Shown piece after piece: positions 43,645-51,327 of a DNA stretch of 56,189 nucleotides. The position numbers were made by a program, and so were the translations under genes. Position 1 is the first letter of the stretch, and each line of letters begins with the position of its first letter. Source of the stretch: Omnitrophica WOR_2 bacterium RIFOXYA2_FULL_38_17 (GTDB lineage: Bacteria; Omnitrophota; Gorgyraeia; Zapsychrales; Zapsychraceae); the NCBI GenBank assembly GCA_001805965.1, contig MHHG01000032.1, forward strand, positions 1 through 56,189, written 5' to 3'. The notes beneath the pieces are model-generated. The model saw nothing but the letters and a program-made list of their open reading frames with translations. It had not been told where the DNA came from and ran no database searches.

Positions 43645-45327
43645 CTACATCTTTAAAGGCGCACTGACACCCAACAGATCAAGGCCATCACCTAAAACGA
43701 TCCTTGCAGCGTTTATTAAGGCAAGTCTTTGTGAGGAAAGTTCCACATTCTCATGATCAACTACCCGATGACAATCATAAAATTTATGAAATAATGTAGC
43801 TAACTCCTGCAAATAACTGACCAAAGGGTACGGATCAAGCTGCTCGTAGCAGAATACCAGCGTATCGTTGAAGCCACCCAACTTCTTGATCAGCTCAAAT
43901 TCTTCATTCTCTTTCAGCAATGAAAAATCAGAAGAATTAACTTTGATACCTAGATTATAAGCTTTTTCATTGATACTAAAAACACGCGCATGTGCATATT
44001 GAATATAATAAACAGGGTTTTCCGCTGATTGTTTCTTGGCAAGCTCAAGATCAAATTCCAAATGCATCTTAATATGGCGCATCAAAAAGAAAAACCTGGC
44101 GGCATCAACACCAACCTCATCCATTACCTCACGCAGACTGATGTACTGGCCCTTTCTTGTGGACATAGAAACAACTTCACCATTTCTGTAAATGGTAGCA
44201 AGCTGTACTATCAAAACGTCCAAAGCACTTTCATCCTTACCCAAAGCCTGTACTGCCGCTTTGATTCGTGGGATATATCCATGATGGTCAGGCCCCCAAA
44301 TATTGATCAGGCCATCAAACCCCCTATCAAATTTATTTTTGTGATACACAATATCCGGAGCCAAATAAGTAAAATTCCCGTCGCTCTTCTTAACGACCCT
44401 GTCCTTATCATCGCCAAATGCAGTAGATTTGAACCAAAGGGCGCCATCCTTCTCATAAACAAAATCTTTTTTCCTTAGATGCTCAATAATTACAGAAGTA
44501 AGGTCTTTTGTAGCCACTTTAGATTCGTATGACCATATATCAAAATTAACACCAAAATCGCTCAGCTCAGCTCTGATAACATCAAGCAAATATTTAACAC
44601 CAAACTCTCTTACCTTGTCAGCCCACAGCGCATCCTGATTGACCTGTTCGACAGATCCCACATTATTATCTTTCAAGAACAGTTCGGCCATATCTTTTAT
44701 ATATTCACCCTGATAACATTCTTCAGGAAATTCAACTGTTTCTCCTAAGTGCTCCAACGCGCGCAATTCTATCGATTTACCCAAAATATTGATCTGATTT
44801 CCGCCGTCATTAACGTAATATTCTTTAGCGACGTCAAATCCGATCGCTTTTAAAATATTTCCCAAGACATCACCTACGACAGCCTGTCTTGCATGAGCAA
44901 CACTCAATGGGCCAGTAGGATTTGCGCTAACAAATTCAATTTGAATTTTCTTGCCCTTGCCATAATCAGACTTGCCATAGTCGGCATCTTTTTCAAAGAT
45001 CTCTTTAAGTATCAAATACAACGCATCAGATGAGACATAGAAATTAATAAAACCCGGGGCCTTAACTTCAACATTATGGATAAGGTGAGCAATATCACTT
45101 TTTGAGATCGCATCCTTGATACATGAAATGAAATCATCTGCAATCGCGACGGGAGACTTCCTTAGGACCTTGGAAGATTTCATAGCAACATTACATGAAA
45201 AGTCACCATGTTTCTTATCCGCCGGCACCTGCAGCTCTATGGCAGGAACGTCAGCCTCGCTAGAAAACTGAGATTTTAAAGCTAAAGCTAACAGCCCCTG
45301 CAAATTGTTCTTTAGGTCATTTAACAT
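43645..45327 (-). CDS. argS: Arginyl-tRNA synthetase
   Basis: A 560-residue class I synthetase. An N-terminal Add-1 domain (residues about 1-110) leads to the HIGH-like motif in SANPTGPLSVAHARQAVVGD, where the usual HVGHGR-type sequence is changed to VAHAR. The KMSKS equivalent is VVSMSTRKGQYISL. The C-terminal DALR domain has YYIQYAHARVFSIN before it and ends at PLKM, the family's usual end. The gene is preceded by a REP-like inverted repeat and the rsfS gene. Confidence 0.96.
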   Translation of the reverse strand: MLNDLKNNLQGLLALALKSQFSSEADVPAIELQVPADKKHGDFSCNVAMKSSKVLRKSPVAIADDFISCIKDAISKSDIAHLIHNVEVKAPGFINFYVSSDALYLILKEIFEKDADYGKSDYGKGKKIQIEFVSANPTGPLSVAHARQAVVGDVLGNILKAIGFDVAKEYYVNDGGNQINILGKSIELRALEHLGETVEFPEECYQGEYIKDMAELFLKDNNVGSVEQVNQDALWADKVREFGVKYLLDVIRAELSDFGVNFDIWSYESKVATKDLTSVIIEHLRKKDFVYEKDGALWFKSTAFGDDKDRVVKKSDGNFTYLAPDIVYHKNKFDRGFDGLINIWGPDHHGYIPRIKAAVQALGKDESALDVLIVQLATIYRNGEVVSMSTRKGQYISLREVMDEVGVDAARFFFLMRHIKMHLEFDLELAKKQSAENPVYYIQYAHARVFSINEKAYNLGIKVNSSDFSLLKENEEFELIKKLGGFNDTLVFCYEQLDPYPLVSYLQELATLFHKFYDCHRVVDHENVELSSQRLALINAARIVLGDGLDLLGVSAPLKM

Positions 45328-45360
45328 AAAAAATATTTATTTCTTACTATAAAAGAATTT

Positions 45361-45426
45361 GGGACAGAGAACATTTAAATTGAAACAAGCAATATGCTGT
45401 CTTTTAATCTAAATGTCATCTGCCCC
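45361..45426. repeat. REP-like imperfect inverted repeat B
   Basis: GGGACAGAGAACATTTAAAT (45361-45380) is the imperfect inverse of ATCTAAATGTCATCTGCCCC (45407-45426), 16 of 20 positions pairing by eye, loop 26 bases. Outer ends match those of the repeat at 38838-38896. It lies between rsfS and argS. Confidence 0.6.
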
Positions 45427-45447
45427 ATTATTATTCTTCTAAAGCTA

Positions 45448-45804
45448 TTAATCTAATTCAATTCTCTTTGCTTCTTGCCACAAATGGTCTAATGCATAAA
45501 ACTTTCTAGATTGCTTTTGAAAAACATGAGTAACAACATCTCCAACATCAAAAACGACCCAATCTGATTTCTTAACACCCTGCTTCAGCTTTGTTTTAAT
45601 TCCAAGCTCATACAAGCCATCTTCAATGTTGTCTGCAATGCCTCCGACATGACGGTCAGTTGTGCCAGAGCAAATTACAAAATAATCGCAGAAATTAACA
45701 ACACCTTTCATTTCTAGGATAACAATGTCTTCAGCTTTCTTATCAGATGCTAATCCTGCAATAATTTTAGATAATTTTTTAGATGTAAGTGATGATTCCC
45801 TAAT
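45448..45804 (-). CDS. rsfS: Ribosomal silencing factor RsfS, non-canonical start
   Basis: A protein that binds L14 and blocks subunit joining in starvation. The core CDYFVICSGTTDRHVGGIAD, then WVVFDVGDVVTHVFQ and the Tyr/Leu-rich end match RsfS. The first ATG in frame (45711) gives only 87 residues and would remove a conserved N-terminal helix. Yet the frame continues upstream and encodes SKKLSKIIAGLASDKKAEDI, the expected N-terminus. No ATG, GTG or TTG exists upstream until a TGA at about 45880. The best candidate is an ATT at 45804, which gives 118 residues, the usual length, with AAAGGCGAG upstream. An assembly frameshift is the other explanation. Confidence 0.8.
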   Translation of the reverse strand: MRESSLTSKKLSKIIAGLASDKKAEDIVILEMKGVVNFCDYFVICSGTTDRHVGGIADNIEDGLYELGIKTKLKQGVKKSDWVVFDVGDVVTHVFQKQSRKFYALDHLWQEAKRIELD

Positions 45805-46004
45805 CTTGACTCGCCTTTCAAAACAACGGTATGTTCCACTAATACTAAGAATAAAATAACATCCTAATATTTTTCAGTACAGTGCATCCATTTAACCGTT
45901 TAGCTTAAAACTGGAAGATTCCAAAAGAACTCCGCAATTGCTTATAAACTTCTTTTTGCTGCACAGGAAAAGTATATGCTTTCCTTTACTGCTACTACGT
46001 GAAT

Positions 46005-46175
46005 TTATTTTTTCATCTTTTCTGCTTGGGCTTTACTCAGAACTCTCCAACATTCATGTGTACCCGCAGGAGACTTAGTTACTGCAAAGAAACGTCCGTT
46101 TTTTTCTCTGACTTCATATTTACTTGAATTGAATTTTGATTTGGATTTTACATCGTAGAATGATAAATCTTCCAT
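46005..46175 (-). CDS. Small 56-residue conserved-looking protein
   Basis: The frame reads MEDLSFYDVKSKSKF, then KYEVREKNGRFFAVTKSPAG, then CWRVLSKAQAEKMKK. It has a strong ribosome-binding site (AGGAGG, six bases before ATG) and a near-consensus promoter 43 bp upstream. A short beta-hairpin-like protein that resembles small proteins of the kind with SPAG..CWR motifs in related genomes, but I cannot name a family. It is alone in a 570-bp space between rsfS and the M16 peptidase. The 200 bp to the left (45805-46004) and to the right (46176-46374) show no further gene; a short hairpin AGGAAAG/CTTTTCCT lies about 45 bp past the stop. Confidence 0.75.
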   Translation of the reverse strand: MEDLSFYDVKSKSKFNSSKYEVREKNGRFFAVTKSPAGTHECWRVLSKAQAEKMKK

Positions 46176-46217
46176 TTATATGCCTCCTGTGGTGAATTAA
46201 GTTGAAATATTGTTAGG

Positions 46218-46246
46218 ATTCTAGCTGATAATAATATGCTTGTCAA
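46218..46246 (-). promoter_or_regulatory. Promoter of the 56-residue gene
   Basis: On the minus strand TTGACA (46246-46241) and TAGAAT (46223-46218) are separated by exactly 17 bp. Confidence 0.8.
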
Positions 46247-46374
46247 TCATAAAAACATTCGTTATAGCCTCGAATATTTTTTTCTACCACACAGAAAATC
46301 ATTTAATTTCCCATACTGGATCAAAACCATAAAATTATGTATTTTCATGTTTATAATAAAAATATTTAGCTTGG

Positions 46375-47646
46375 CTATGCTGTTTTCATGAGGCGGGATA
46401 TGATGCTTCTCTGCTTATCCGTAACCGGGCCAACAACGGCAAGCCTAAAACATTCCTGCTTTAATACTTGTTTTGCTACCCGTTTTAGATCTTCTTTTTC
46501 AATGCTCTCGAATTCATTAATAACACTTTTAAGGGTCTTTGTCTTGTTCCTAGCGATCAAGCCTTCTCCTATCCAAAGCATATGCTCCATTGTATCTTCC
46601 ATCCCTAAAAGAAGCTGCCCCAAGAGATAATCCTTAGCCCTGACAAATTCGCCTTGAGTAACTCCGTTCTTCACAACTTTCTCTAACTCTCTTAGGATCA
46701 CAGACAATGCCTCTTCAATTTTAGTATTATCCACGCCTGCCCTTACCAAAAATACTCCTGAATCGTGAAGTGTCCTTGAACTACACCCGATCGAATAAGC
46801 TAATCCTCTCTTCTCTCTTACCTCATTAAACAATCTGCTGGACATATTTCCACCTAAAACCACGCTAAGAAGCGCCAGCGGATATTTATCCTTATTGCCC
46901 TCATCATAACCAATCGCACCTAAAGCTACATGCATCTGCTCAATATCCTTTTTAAAAAACACTACGCTAGACCCAAGCTTAGAAGGACCAACTTTGACGA
47001 AACTGCTCTTTTCACCCAAGCATACAGATGACAATTTTTTATGTGCTAAATTAACTATATTGCTATGTTTTAGATCACCACATGCTGAGACAACAATGTT
47101 CTTTGTTGTGTAATAATCTTCATGAAATTTCTTGATCATTCGGCTGTTCATGGCAGAAACACTTTCAGGAGTGCCCGCAAGGCTTTTTCCTAAAGGATGA
47201 TCCGGCCACAAAAGGCTATCCAATATCTCAAGCACTCTGTATTGAGGAAGGTCCTGATACATTTTAATCTCTTCTAAAATAACAGTCTTTTCTTTTTGCA
47301 CATCTTTTGATGAGATCTTTGGATGGAAGACCATATCAGCAAGAATATCAAATGTCCTTTCTAAATGAATAGCCGGTATCTTTGCATAATAGCATGTCTG
47401 CTCTTCAGAAGTAAAAGCATTCAATGCCCCTCCAACCCCTTCAATCATCTCTTTGATCTGATTGCATGAATATTTCTTGCTGCCCTTAAAAAGCATGTGC
47501 TCAAGATAATGCGCAGCGCCTTTTAGCTGATCGCTTTCGTAACGCCCTCCTACCCCAACCCACAAACCTATGGCAATACTATCACGCTGCTTCATATCGT
47601 GCGTTACAATCCTAATACCATTTTTTAATTTATCGCATTTGTACAT
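46375..47646 (-). CDS. M16-family zinc peptidase (processing-protease-like)
   Basis: A 423-residue insulinase-family peptidase. The inverted zinc motif HxxEH is AAHYLEHMLFKGSKKY, and the third-ligand Glu lies downstream in a helix around EEQTCYYAKIPAIHLERTF. The C-terminal half has the family's RLFNEVREKRGLAYSIGCSS, which recognises substrate. Bacterial members of this size (PqqL/YmxG/mitochondrial-processing-like) cut peptides in the cytoplasm. It follows trpA by 18 bp, so it may be co-transcribed with the tryptophan genes. No signal peptide is seen. Confidence 0.92.
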   Translation of the reverse strand: MYKCDKLKNGIRIVTHDMKQRDSIAIGLWVGVGGRYESDQLKGAAHYLEHMLFKGSKKYSCNQIKEMIEGVGGALNAFTSEEQTCYYAKIPAIHLERTFDILADMVFHPKISSKDVQKEKTVILEEIKMYQDLPQYRVLEILDSLLWPDHPLGKSLAGTPESVSAMNSRMIKKFHEDYYTTKNIVVSACGDLKHSNIVNLAHKKLSSVCLGEKSSFVKVGPSKLGSSVVFFKKDIEQMHVALGAIGYDEGNKDKYPLALLSVVLGGNMSSRLFNEVREKRGLAYSIGCSSRTLHDSGVFLVRAGVDNTKIEEALSVILRELEKVVKNGVTQGEFVRAKDYLLGQLLLGMEDTMEHMLWIGEGLIARNKTKTLKSVINEFESIEKEDLKRVAKQVLKQECFRLAVVGPVTDKQRSIISRLMKTA

Positions 47647-47664
47647 GTTGTTTGTTGTATTAAG

Positions 47665-48453
47665 CTACCTAGCCAGCTTTGAAACGAAGATCGATACTTT
47701 CTTTACAATATCTTTTTTGCCTACGTTCTTGTTTATCTCATTAACGATCGCGCTTCCTACTATTACTCCATCTGCGATCTTTGACATTGCCTTTACCTGT
47801 TCTGCGTTTGATATGCCGAATCCGACACAAATAGGTTTCTTAGAGACCTTTCTTGCCGACTTAATGTGTCCGGCAATATCAGAAGGCAGAGACTTTCTTT
47901 CACCCGTAACCCCTGTAAGTGAAACGTAATAAATAAACCCAGTTGCGGCTTTTACGACTTCCTTCATTCTTTTCTCTGTTGTTGTCGGGGTCAAGAACAT
48001 AATTGTAGCAACATCATGCTTCCTTGCAGATTCGATCAATACTTTTGCTTCTTGATACGGAAGATCAGGGATTATCAAACCATCAACACCGCATTTTTTT
48101 ACATCTTCAACAAATTTCTTTTCGCCATAATGAAAAACAGGATTGTAGTAAGTCATTAAACAAATTGGAATGTCTGTCTTAACACGGATATTCTTTACTG
48201 TATTCAATATTTTCTTTAAGGTAACACCTTTTGCCAGGGCTCTCCGTGAAGCAGCCTGAATTGTAGGTCCATCAGCTAATGGATCAGAAAAAGGAACACC
48301 AAGCTCAACAATGTCCACATTAACTCCCTCAAATGAACATACCAATTCCTCAGTCACCTTTAAATTTGGATCACCCGCAGTAATAAAGGCAATGAACGCC
48401 TTTTTCTTCAACGTTTTAAGTTCTTCAAATTTTTTATCTATTCTGTTCTGCAT
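47665..48453 (-). CDS. trpA: Tryptophan synthase alpha subunit
   Basis: A 262-residue TIM-barrel enzyme that cleaves indole-3-glycerol phosphate to indole. Key motifs are FIAFITAGDPNLKVTEELV, the catalytic Glu in VDIVELGVPFSDPLADGPTI, the catalytic Asp in GVDGLIIPDLPYQEA, and YYVSLTGVTGERKSL plus CVGFGISNAEQ. The gene starts 3 bp after trpB, as usual. Other trp genes (trpE, D, C, F) are not in the window. Confidence 0.97.
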   Translation of the reverse strand: MQNRIDKKFEELKTLKKKAFIAFITAGDPNLKVTEELVCSFEGVNVDIVELGVPFSDPLADGPTIQAASRRALAKGVTLKKILNTVKNIRVKTDIPICLMTYYNPVFHYGEKKFVEDVKKCGVDGLIIPDLPYQEAKVLIESARKHDVATIMFLTPTTTEKRMKEVVKAATGFIYYVSLTGVTGERKSLPSDIAGHIKSARKVSKKPICVGFGISNAEQVKAMSKIADGVIVGSAIVNEINKNVGKKDIVKKVSIFVSKLAR

Positions 48454-48455
48454 AA

Positions 48456-49634
48456 TTAAACTAGATCCTTAATAGAACCAACATCTTTATCCCCTCTGCC
48501 AGAAAGACAAAGTATCACACTTGCTGTTTTCTTAACCCTTTTGGCCAAAGTCTTCAAATAGTAAATTGCATGTGATGTTTCAAGCGCAGGAATAATACCT
48601 TCCTTTTCTGAAAGTAATTTTAATCCTTCGATAGCTTGTTTGTCATTAACAGAAACGTACTCCGCTCGTCCGATCTTATTGTAATAAGAATGTTCAGGCC
48701 CAACACCCGGATAATCCAAACCTGCCGCAATTGAATGCGCGATCATTATTTGGCCGTCCTCATCCTGAAGAAGGTCGCTCTTGCTTCCGTGTAAAACACC
48801 GATCTGACCCTTTGAAATAGTCGCCGCATGCCTTTTTGTATTAACTCCTTCTCCTGCCGCCTCAACACCGATCATCCTGACCTCTTTATCATTAAAGAAC
48901 GCATGGAACAATCCCATTGCGTTGCTTCCTCCGCCAACGCATGCAACCAAATAATCAGGAAGTTTTCCTTCCTTCTTTAAGAACTGCTTTCTTGCCTCGC
49001 GCCCGATAACAGACTGGAATTCTCTGACCATTACCGGGTAAGGATGCGGCCCTGCAACCGAGCCGATAATGTAAAACGTATTTCGAACATTGGTCACCCA
49101 ATCACGAATAGCCTCGTTCATCGCATCTTTCAATGTACATGATCCGCTATTAACAGGAATGACTTTAGCTCCAAGCAATCTCATCCTGTAAACATTCAGA
49201 GATTGCCTTTCGATATCTTCAGAACCCATGTAAACTTCACACTGCAAACCCATCAAAGCCGCGGCAGTTGCTGTTGCAACTCCATGCTGGCCGGCTCCAG
49301 TCTCTGCAATTATACGGGTCTTACCCATCTTCTTTGCAACCAGAACCTGGCCCAATGTATTATTGATCTTATGCGCCCCTGTGTGAAGGAGGTCTTCTCT
49401 CTTTAAATATACCTTTAATGTTTTTAATTGCTCGCTAAGACGTTCAGCAAAATACAGATTGGTAGGACGTCCCGCATAATCCTTTAAATAAAAAGCAAAT
49501 TCTTTTTGAAATGCCTTATCTGTCTTTAATGAATTGTAAACACCTAATAGCTCATCTAAAACAGCCATCAATGTTTCAGGAACGTACTGTCCCCCAAATT
49601 CCCCAAAATGTCCTTTTTTATCCGGTAACGCCAT
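48456..49634 (-). CDS. trpB: Tryptophan synthase beta subunit
   Basis: A 392-residue PLP enzyme that condenses indole and serine. It has [16 protein letters not shown] at the start, the PLP lysine in [36 protein letters not shown], the phosphate-binding [15 protein letters not shown] and [17 protein letters not shown] lies 12 bases before the ATG. Followed directly by trpA, with which it forms the alpha2-beta2 complex. A 118-bp gap upstream (49635-49752) likely holds its promoter, but I see no strong one. Confidence 0.97.
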   Translation of the reverse strand: MALPDKKGHFGEFGGQYVPETLMAVLDELLGVYNSLKTDKAFQKEFAFYLKDYAGRPTNLYFAERLSEQLKTLKVYLKREDLLHTGAHKINNTLGQVLVAKKMGKTRIIAETGAGQHGVATATAAALMGLQCEVYMGSEDIERQSLNVYRMRLLGAKVIPVNSGSCTLKDAMNEAIRDWVTNVRNTFYIIGSVAGPHPYPVMVREFQSVIGREARKQFLKKEGKLPDYLVACVGGGSNAMGLFHAFFNDKEVRMIGVEAAGEGVNTKRHAATISKGQIGVLHGSKSDLLQDEDGQIMIAHSIAAGLDYPGVGPEHSYYNKIGRAEYVSVNDKQAIEGLKLLSEKEGIIPALETSHAIYYLKTLAKRVKKTASVILCLSGRGDKDVGSIKDLV

Positions 49635-49752
49635 TTGAAATATTTATCCTTAATAAAAACTATTGTCTGTTGTCCTTTGTTATCTGTTCTCTTAACCAAA
49701 TTTCAGTTTTAGATAATACCACAAATCCTCAATTAATAAACAGGAAAAACAT

Positions 49753-50286
49753 CTATTCCCTTGGCGACCTGATCTTTCCTCTTAGAAGATCAATTATCAA
49801 CTTTCTTTCCTTAGAATCTATATCTTTAACCGAACTCTCAAAATTCTTGACTCTTTCCTGCTGTTTTAATAAAAACACGATATCTCCAAGAACCCTGATA
49901 CCATCTAATGCTTCAGCACGAAGCTTCGACGCCTGTGTAATACCCAGATTCTCCTCATCTATCCTCTCGAATTCACCAATAAGCCTTTTTAGCTCTAACA
50001 GCCAATCATTATAATTGTTCTCCATCTTCAAATAATAATCTGCATCACCTACTAACCACAACCTGATCAATTCAAGATCTTCAGCAGAAAGACTATGCCC
50101 TGCTTCTAACCTGTTAATTATCTGGTTTATTTGATCTTTAGTCGTCGCCTGCATGTATTCGCGTAAACCACCTTCAAGCTCATCAAAAGCTGAAGATAGA
50201 TTCCAATATTGTGTCGTATTTGGATTACTTGTTGCTGACTCATACTGTGATTTTATCTTTGCAATAACGCCTTTAATATTAGCCAT
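49753..50286 (-). CDS. Hypothetical helical protein
   Basis: A 177-residue cytoplasmic protein with no signal peptide or membrane segment. It is almost all alpha-helical and rich in Glu, Leu and Arg (INQIINRLEAGHSLSAEDLE, then YLKMENNYNDWLLELKRLIG and a basic end KLIIDLLRGKIRSPRE). I do not recognise a family. It may be a small adaptor or a helical bundle. AGGAGAAAAAA precedes the ATG. It sits 35 bp after the beta-propeller gene. Confidence 0.65.
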   Translation of the reverse strand: MANIKGVIAKIKSQYESATSNPNTTQYWNLSSAFDELEGGLREYMQATTKDQINQIINRLEAGHSLSAEDLELIRLWLVGDADYYLKMENNYNDWLLELKRLIGEFERIDEENLGITQASKLRAEALDGIRVLGDIVFLLKQQERVKNFESSVKDIDSKERKLIIDLLRGKIRSPRE

Positions 50287-50320
50287 TTTTTTCTCCTGTT
50301 TGAAAACAATTAGAATTTAA

Positions 50321-51280
50321 TTAATATTTCCAATCGGGATAACGATCTGTCCCAAAGTGTGATTCATTGTGCGCACCTCTCAAAAGCCATTTAGGAGTGA
50401 AAAACGAAAATAGCTTATAAAGAAATGGTGCTTTGTCGTTTTTCGGATCCACGACATAAAGCTTTGAATTGATCTCCCAATCAAGTTTTGTGCGGTCAAA
50501 CTTAAGGACTTTTGTTTTTCTAGACTGAAGATCTGCGACAACAAGCCTATCCGCGCTTGAAGAATCTATTCCTGACGCGTAGACCAAATATCTGCCATCA
50601 GGCGAAAAAGCGACATGCCTGTCCGACCCTACGCGTTTTACTATTTTACACTCATTCTTCCCGTCAGGATCCATGGAATAAATTTCGAGATCTTCTCCAC
50701 CCTTTTCAGTTGCATCGCCTGAAATAAAAACTATCTTACTACCATCGGGTGAATAAACAGGAGAAAAATCGCTGCCCTGATATTCTGTAAGCTGCTTTAA
50801 ATTTTTTGTTTCAATATCATACTGCCAAATATCAGGATTACCGGATCTTTTGGATGTAAAGATTATTTTCTTTCCATCCGGCGAATAACGCGGCGTAAAA
50901 TCCTTCCCTTCATATTCAGTAATCCTCTCAAGGCCAGAGCCGTCAACATTAATAGTATAGATATCAATACTGCCATTATAGTTCGCACAAAAAACTATCT
51001 TCTTTCCACAGGGAGACCAATCAGGAGAATTGTTCCAGAAATTACCCTTAGTAACTTGCCTTTGGTCAGTACCATTTGCATTCATGATCCATATCTCAGA
51101 AGATCCTGTTCTGTTTGATGTAAAAGCTATTTTTGAACCATCAGGGGACCATCTGGGACAATCATTCCAGCTATCACCGGAAGTCAGCTGCCTTACTTCT
51201 TCTGTTTCAAGATTCAAAGCCCAGATATCGAAATCCCCCATCTTTCCAGATGCAAAAACGATCGTGCCTTTTAAATTCAT
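50321..51280 (-). CDS. WD40-like PD40 beta-propeller protein (TolB-like, no signal peptide)
   Basis: A 319-residue protein built from about five PD40 repeats with the repeating core WSPDGSKIAFTSNRTGSSEI, WSPCGKKIVFCANYNGSIDI, YSPDGKKIIFTSKRSGNPDI and YSPDGSKIVFISG. These are the blades found in TolB, but the N-terminal TolB domain and the signal peptide are missing. The start is set at 51280 (AAGGAGATCAGT upstream). A longer frame to 51472 would overlap the upstream peptidase gene by 145 bp and has no family similarity. The C-terminal 60 residues are not propeller. Function unknown; perhaps a cytoplasmic scaffold or a leaderless export protein. Confidence 0.78.
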   Translation of the reverse strand: MNLKGTIVFASGKMGDFDIWALNLETEEVRQLTSGDSWNDCPRWSPDGSKIAFTSNRTGSSEIWIMNANGTDQRQVTKGNFWNNSPDWSPCGKKIVFCANYNGSIDIYTINVDGSGLERITEYEGKDFTPRYSPDGKKIIFTSKRSGNPDIWQYDIETKNLKQLTEYQGSDFSPVYSPDGSKIVFISGDATEKGGEDLEIYSMDPDGKNECKIVKRVGSDRHVAFSPDGRYLVYASGIDSSSADRLVVADLQSRKTKVLKFDRTKLDWEINSKLYVVDPKNDKAPFLYKLFSFFTPKWLLRGAHNESHFGTDRYPDWKY

Positions 51281-51327
51281 ACTGATCTCCTTTTTATGTT
51301 CTATCTTTAGATCTAAAAACACACCCG

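Noticed and set aside
45900..45990. A 19-23 codon frame ending QLRSSFGIFQF
   Set aside because: Too short to support; no family and only a weak ribosome-binding site, though a decayed gene end is possible.
45960..46004. A second terminator after the 56-residue gene
   Set aside because: The AGGAAAG/CTTTTCCT hairpin has no T run on the minus strand.
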